Assembly: GCA_904066235.2 (NCBI GenBank)
Contig: CAJFCV020000006.1
Span: 7,192,001 to 7,256,000 of the forward strand
DNA length: 64,000 nt
Origin: Bursaphelenchus xylophilus
Lineage: Eukaryota > Nematoda > Chromadorea > Rhabditida > Aphelenchoididae
Reading direction: 5' to 3'
Shown here: positions 63,735 through 64,000 of the stretch, in pieces
How the letters are laid out: every line of letters begins with the position of its first letter
Position numbering within the stretch: position 1 is the stretch's first letter
Position numbers and translations under genes: made by a program
Notes under the pieces: generated by a model
What the model was told of the DNA's origin: nothing
The model's input: the letters and a program-made list of their open reading frames with translations, nothing else
Database searches by the model: none

Positions 63735-63860
63735 CCCCTTTTTTGAACACTCCGCCTTGAATGAACCCTCTCCCTTTTTGAACACTCTCCCTCATTTTGA
63801 AAATTGTAAAAATTAGGTGTGTACGATGGGAAAATTTTTTATTTATATTCGAAAAATCAT
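63735..63860. repeat. Diverged end of the element family seen in the Crumbs intron
   Basis: CCCCTTTTTTGAACACTC and CTCCCTTTTTGAACACTCTC followed by CCTCATTTTGAAAATTG and AGGTGTGTACGATG mirror the left end of the element at 12602-13262 (CCCCTTTTTGAACACTACCC, CTCATTTTGAAAATTG, AGGTGTGACACC). The copy is cut by the window end or decays after about 63860. Confidence 0.6.
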
Positions 63861-64000
63861 GTTCATTTTTTCTACACTTTATTAGCTCGCGACCTATTGA
63901 TGAGCTTGGTGACGACCTGACCTAAAGAAAGCGTCTTGACCATCATATACTGGTTGACAAAATTTTCTTTCCACCTCGTATCTCGGGAACCGCTGGGCCT

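Overview
The window is nuclear DNA from a free-living-type nematode that is not Caenorhabditis elegans. Genes are compact and split by many short introns, mostly 37-100 nt, with donors like GTAAGT and acceptors like TTTTAG or TTTCAG. Several starts sit just behind an acceptor-like TTTAG, as expected of spliced-leader trans-splicing. The gene repertoire is animal and in places nematode-like: CLIK-repeat calponin protein, ADT-1-type ADAMTS, short CRB3-type Crumbs. All exon models below were assembled by hand from splice signals, with phase checked at each junction. No transcript evidence was available.

Layout. 1-7 kb: 3' end of an unknown gene (+), a stand-alone Grn1-domain protein (-), a USP16/45-type deubiquitinase (+), a FATP/very-long-chain acyl-CoA synthetase (+). 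7.2-13.9 kb: a full Crumbs gene (-) with a transposon in one intron. 14-18.2 kb: its long 5' flank, a membrane protein gene (-), a decayed coding stretch and a tandem-repeat element. 18.3-21.4 kb: three minus-strand genes in a row (OSBP-related protein, a single-helix probably mitochondrial protein, a secreted Cys-rich protein). 21.6-25.9 kb: ruvb-1, tomm-22 and an mTERF gene, spaced like an operon (+). 26-28.3 kb: acyl-CoA oxidase (+). 28.5-33.5 kb: a CRB3-like protein, lysyl-tRNA synthetase and LAS1 (all -). 33.9-39.5 kb: FBXO30/40-like F-box protein (+), a small secreted peptide (-), a CLIK protein (+), rpl-35 (-). 39.7-40.9 kb: a large fold-back element. 41.2-44.1 kb: three unknown genes (+). 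45.4-51.0 kb: an ADAMTS with 13 clear thrombospondin repeats and one divergent one. 51.7-59.3 kb: two Discs-large genes in tandem, a short one (L27-PDZ-PDZ) and a full one. 59.6-63.7 kb: a small membrane protein (+) meeting a secreted TSP1 protein (-), then an unknown gene (+) that runs off the window.

Themes. Three apico-basal polarity genes (Crumbs, a CRB3-type Crumbs and Discs large) lie within about 52 kb, and Discs large carries a truncated tandem paralogue. Several housekeeping genes serve mitochondria (tomm-22, mTERF, an alternative presequence exon of lysyl-tRNA synthetase). The rest of the interest is in at least seven non-autonomous mobile elements sitting in introns and gaps, some with clear target-site duplications and some related to one another.
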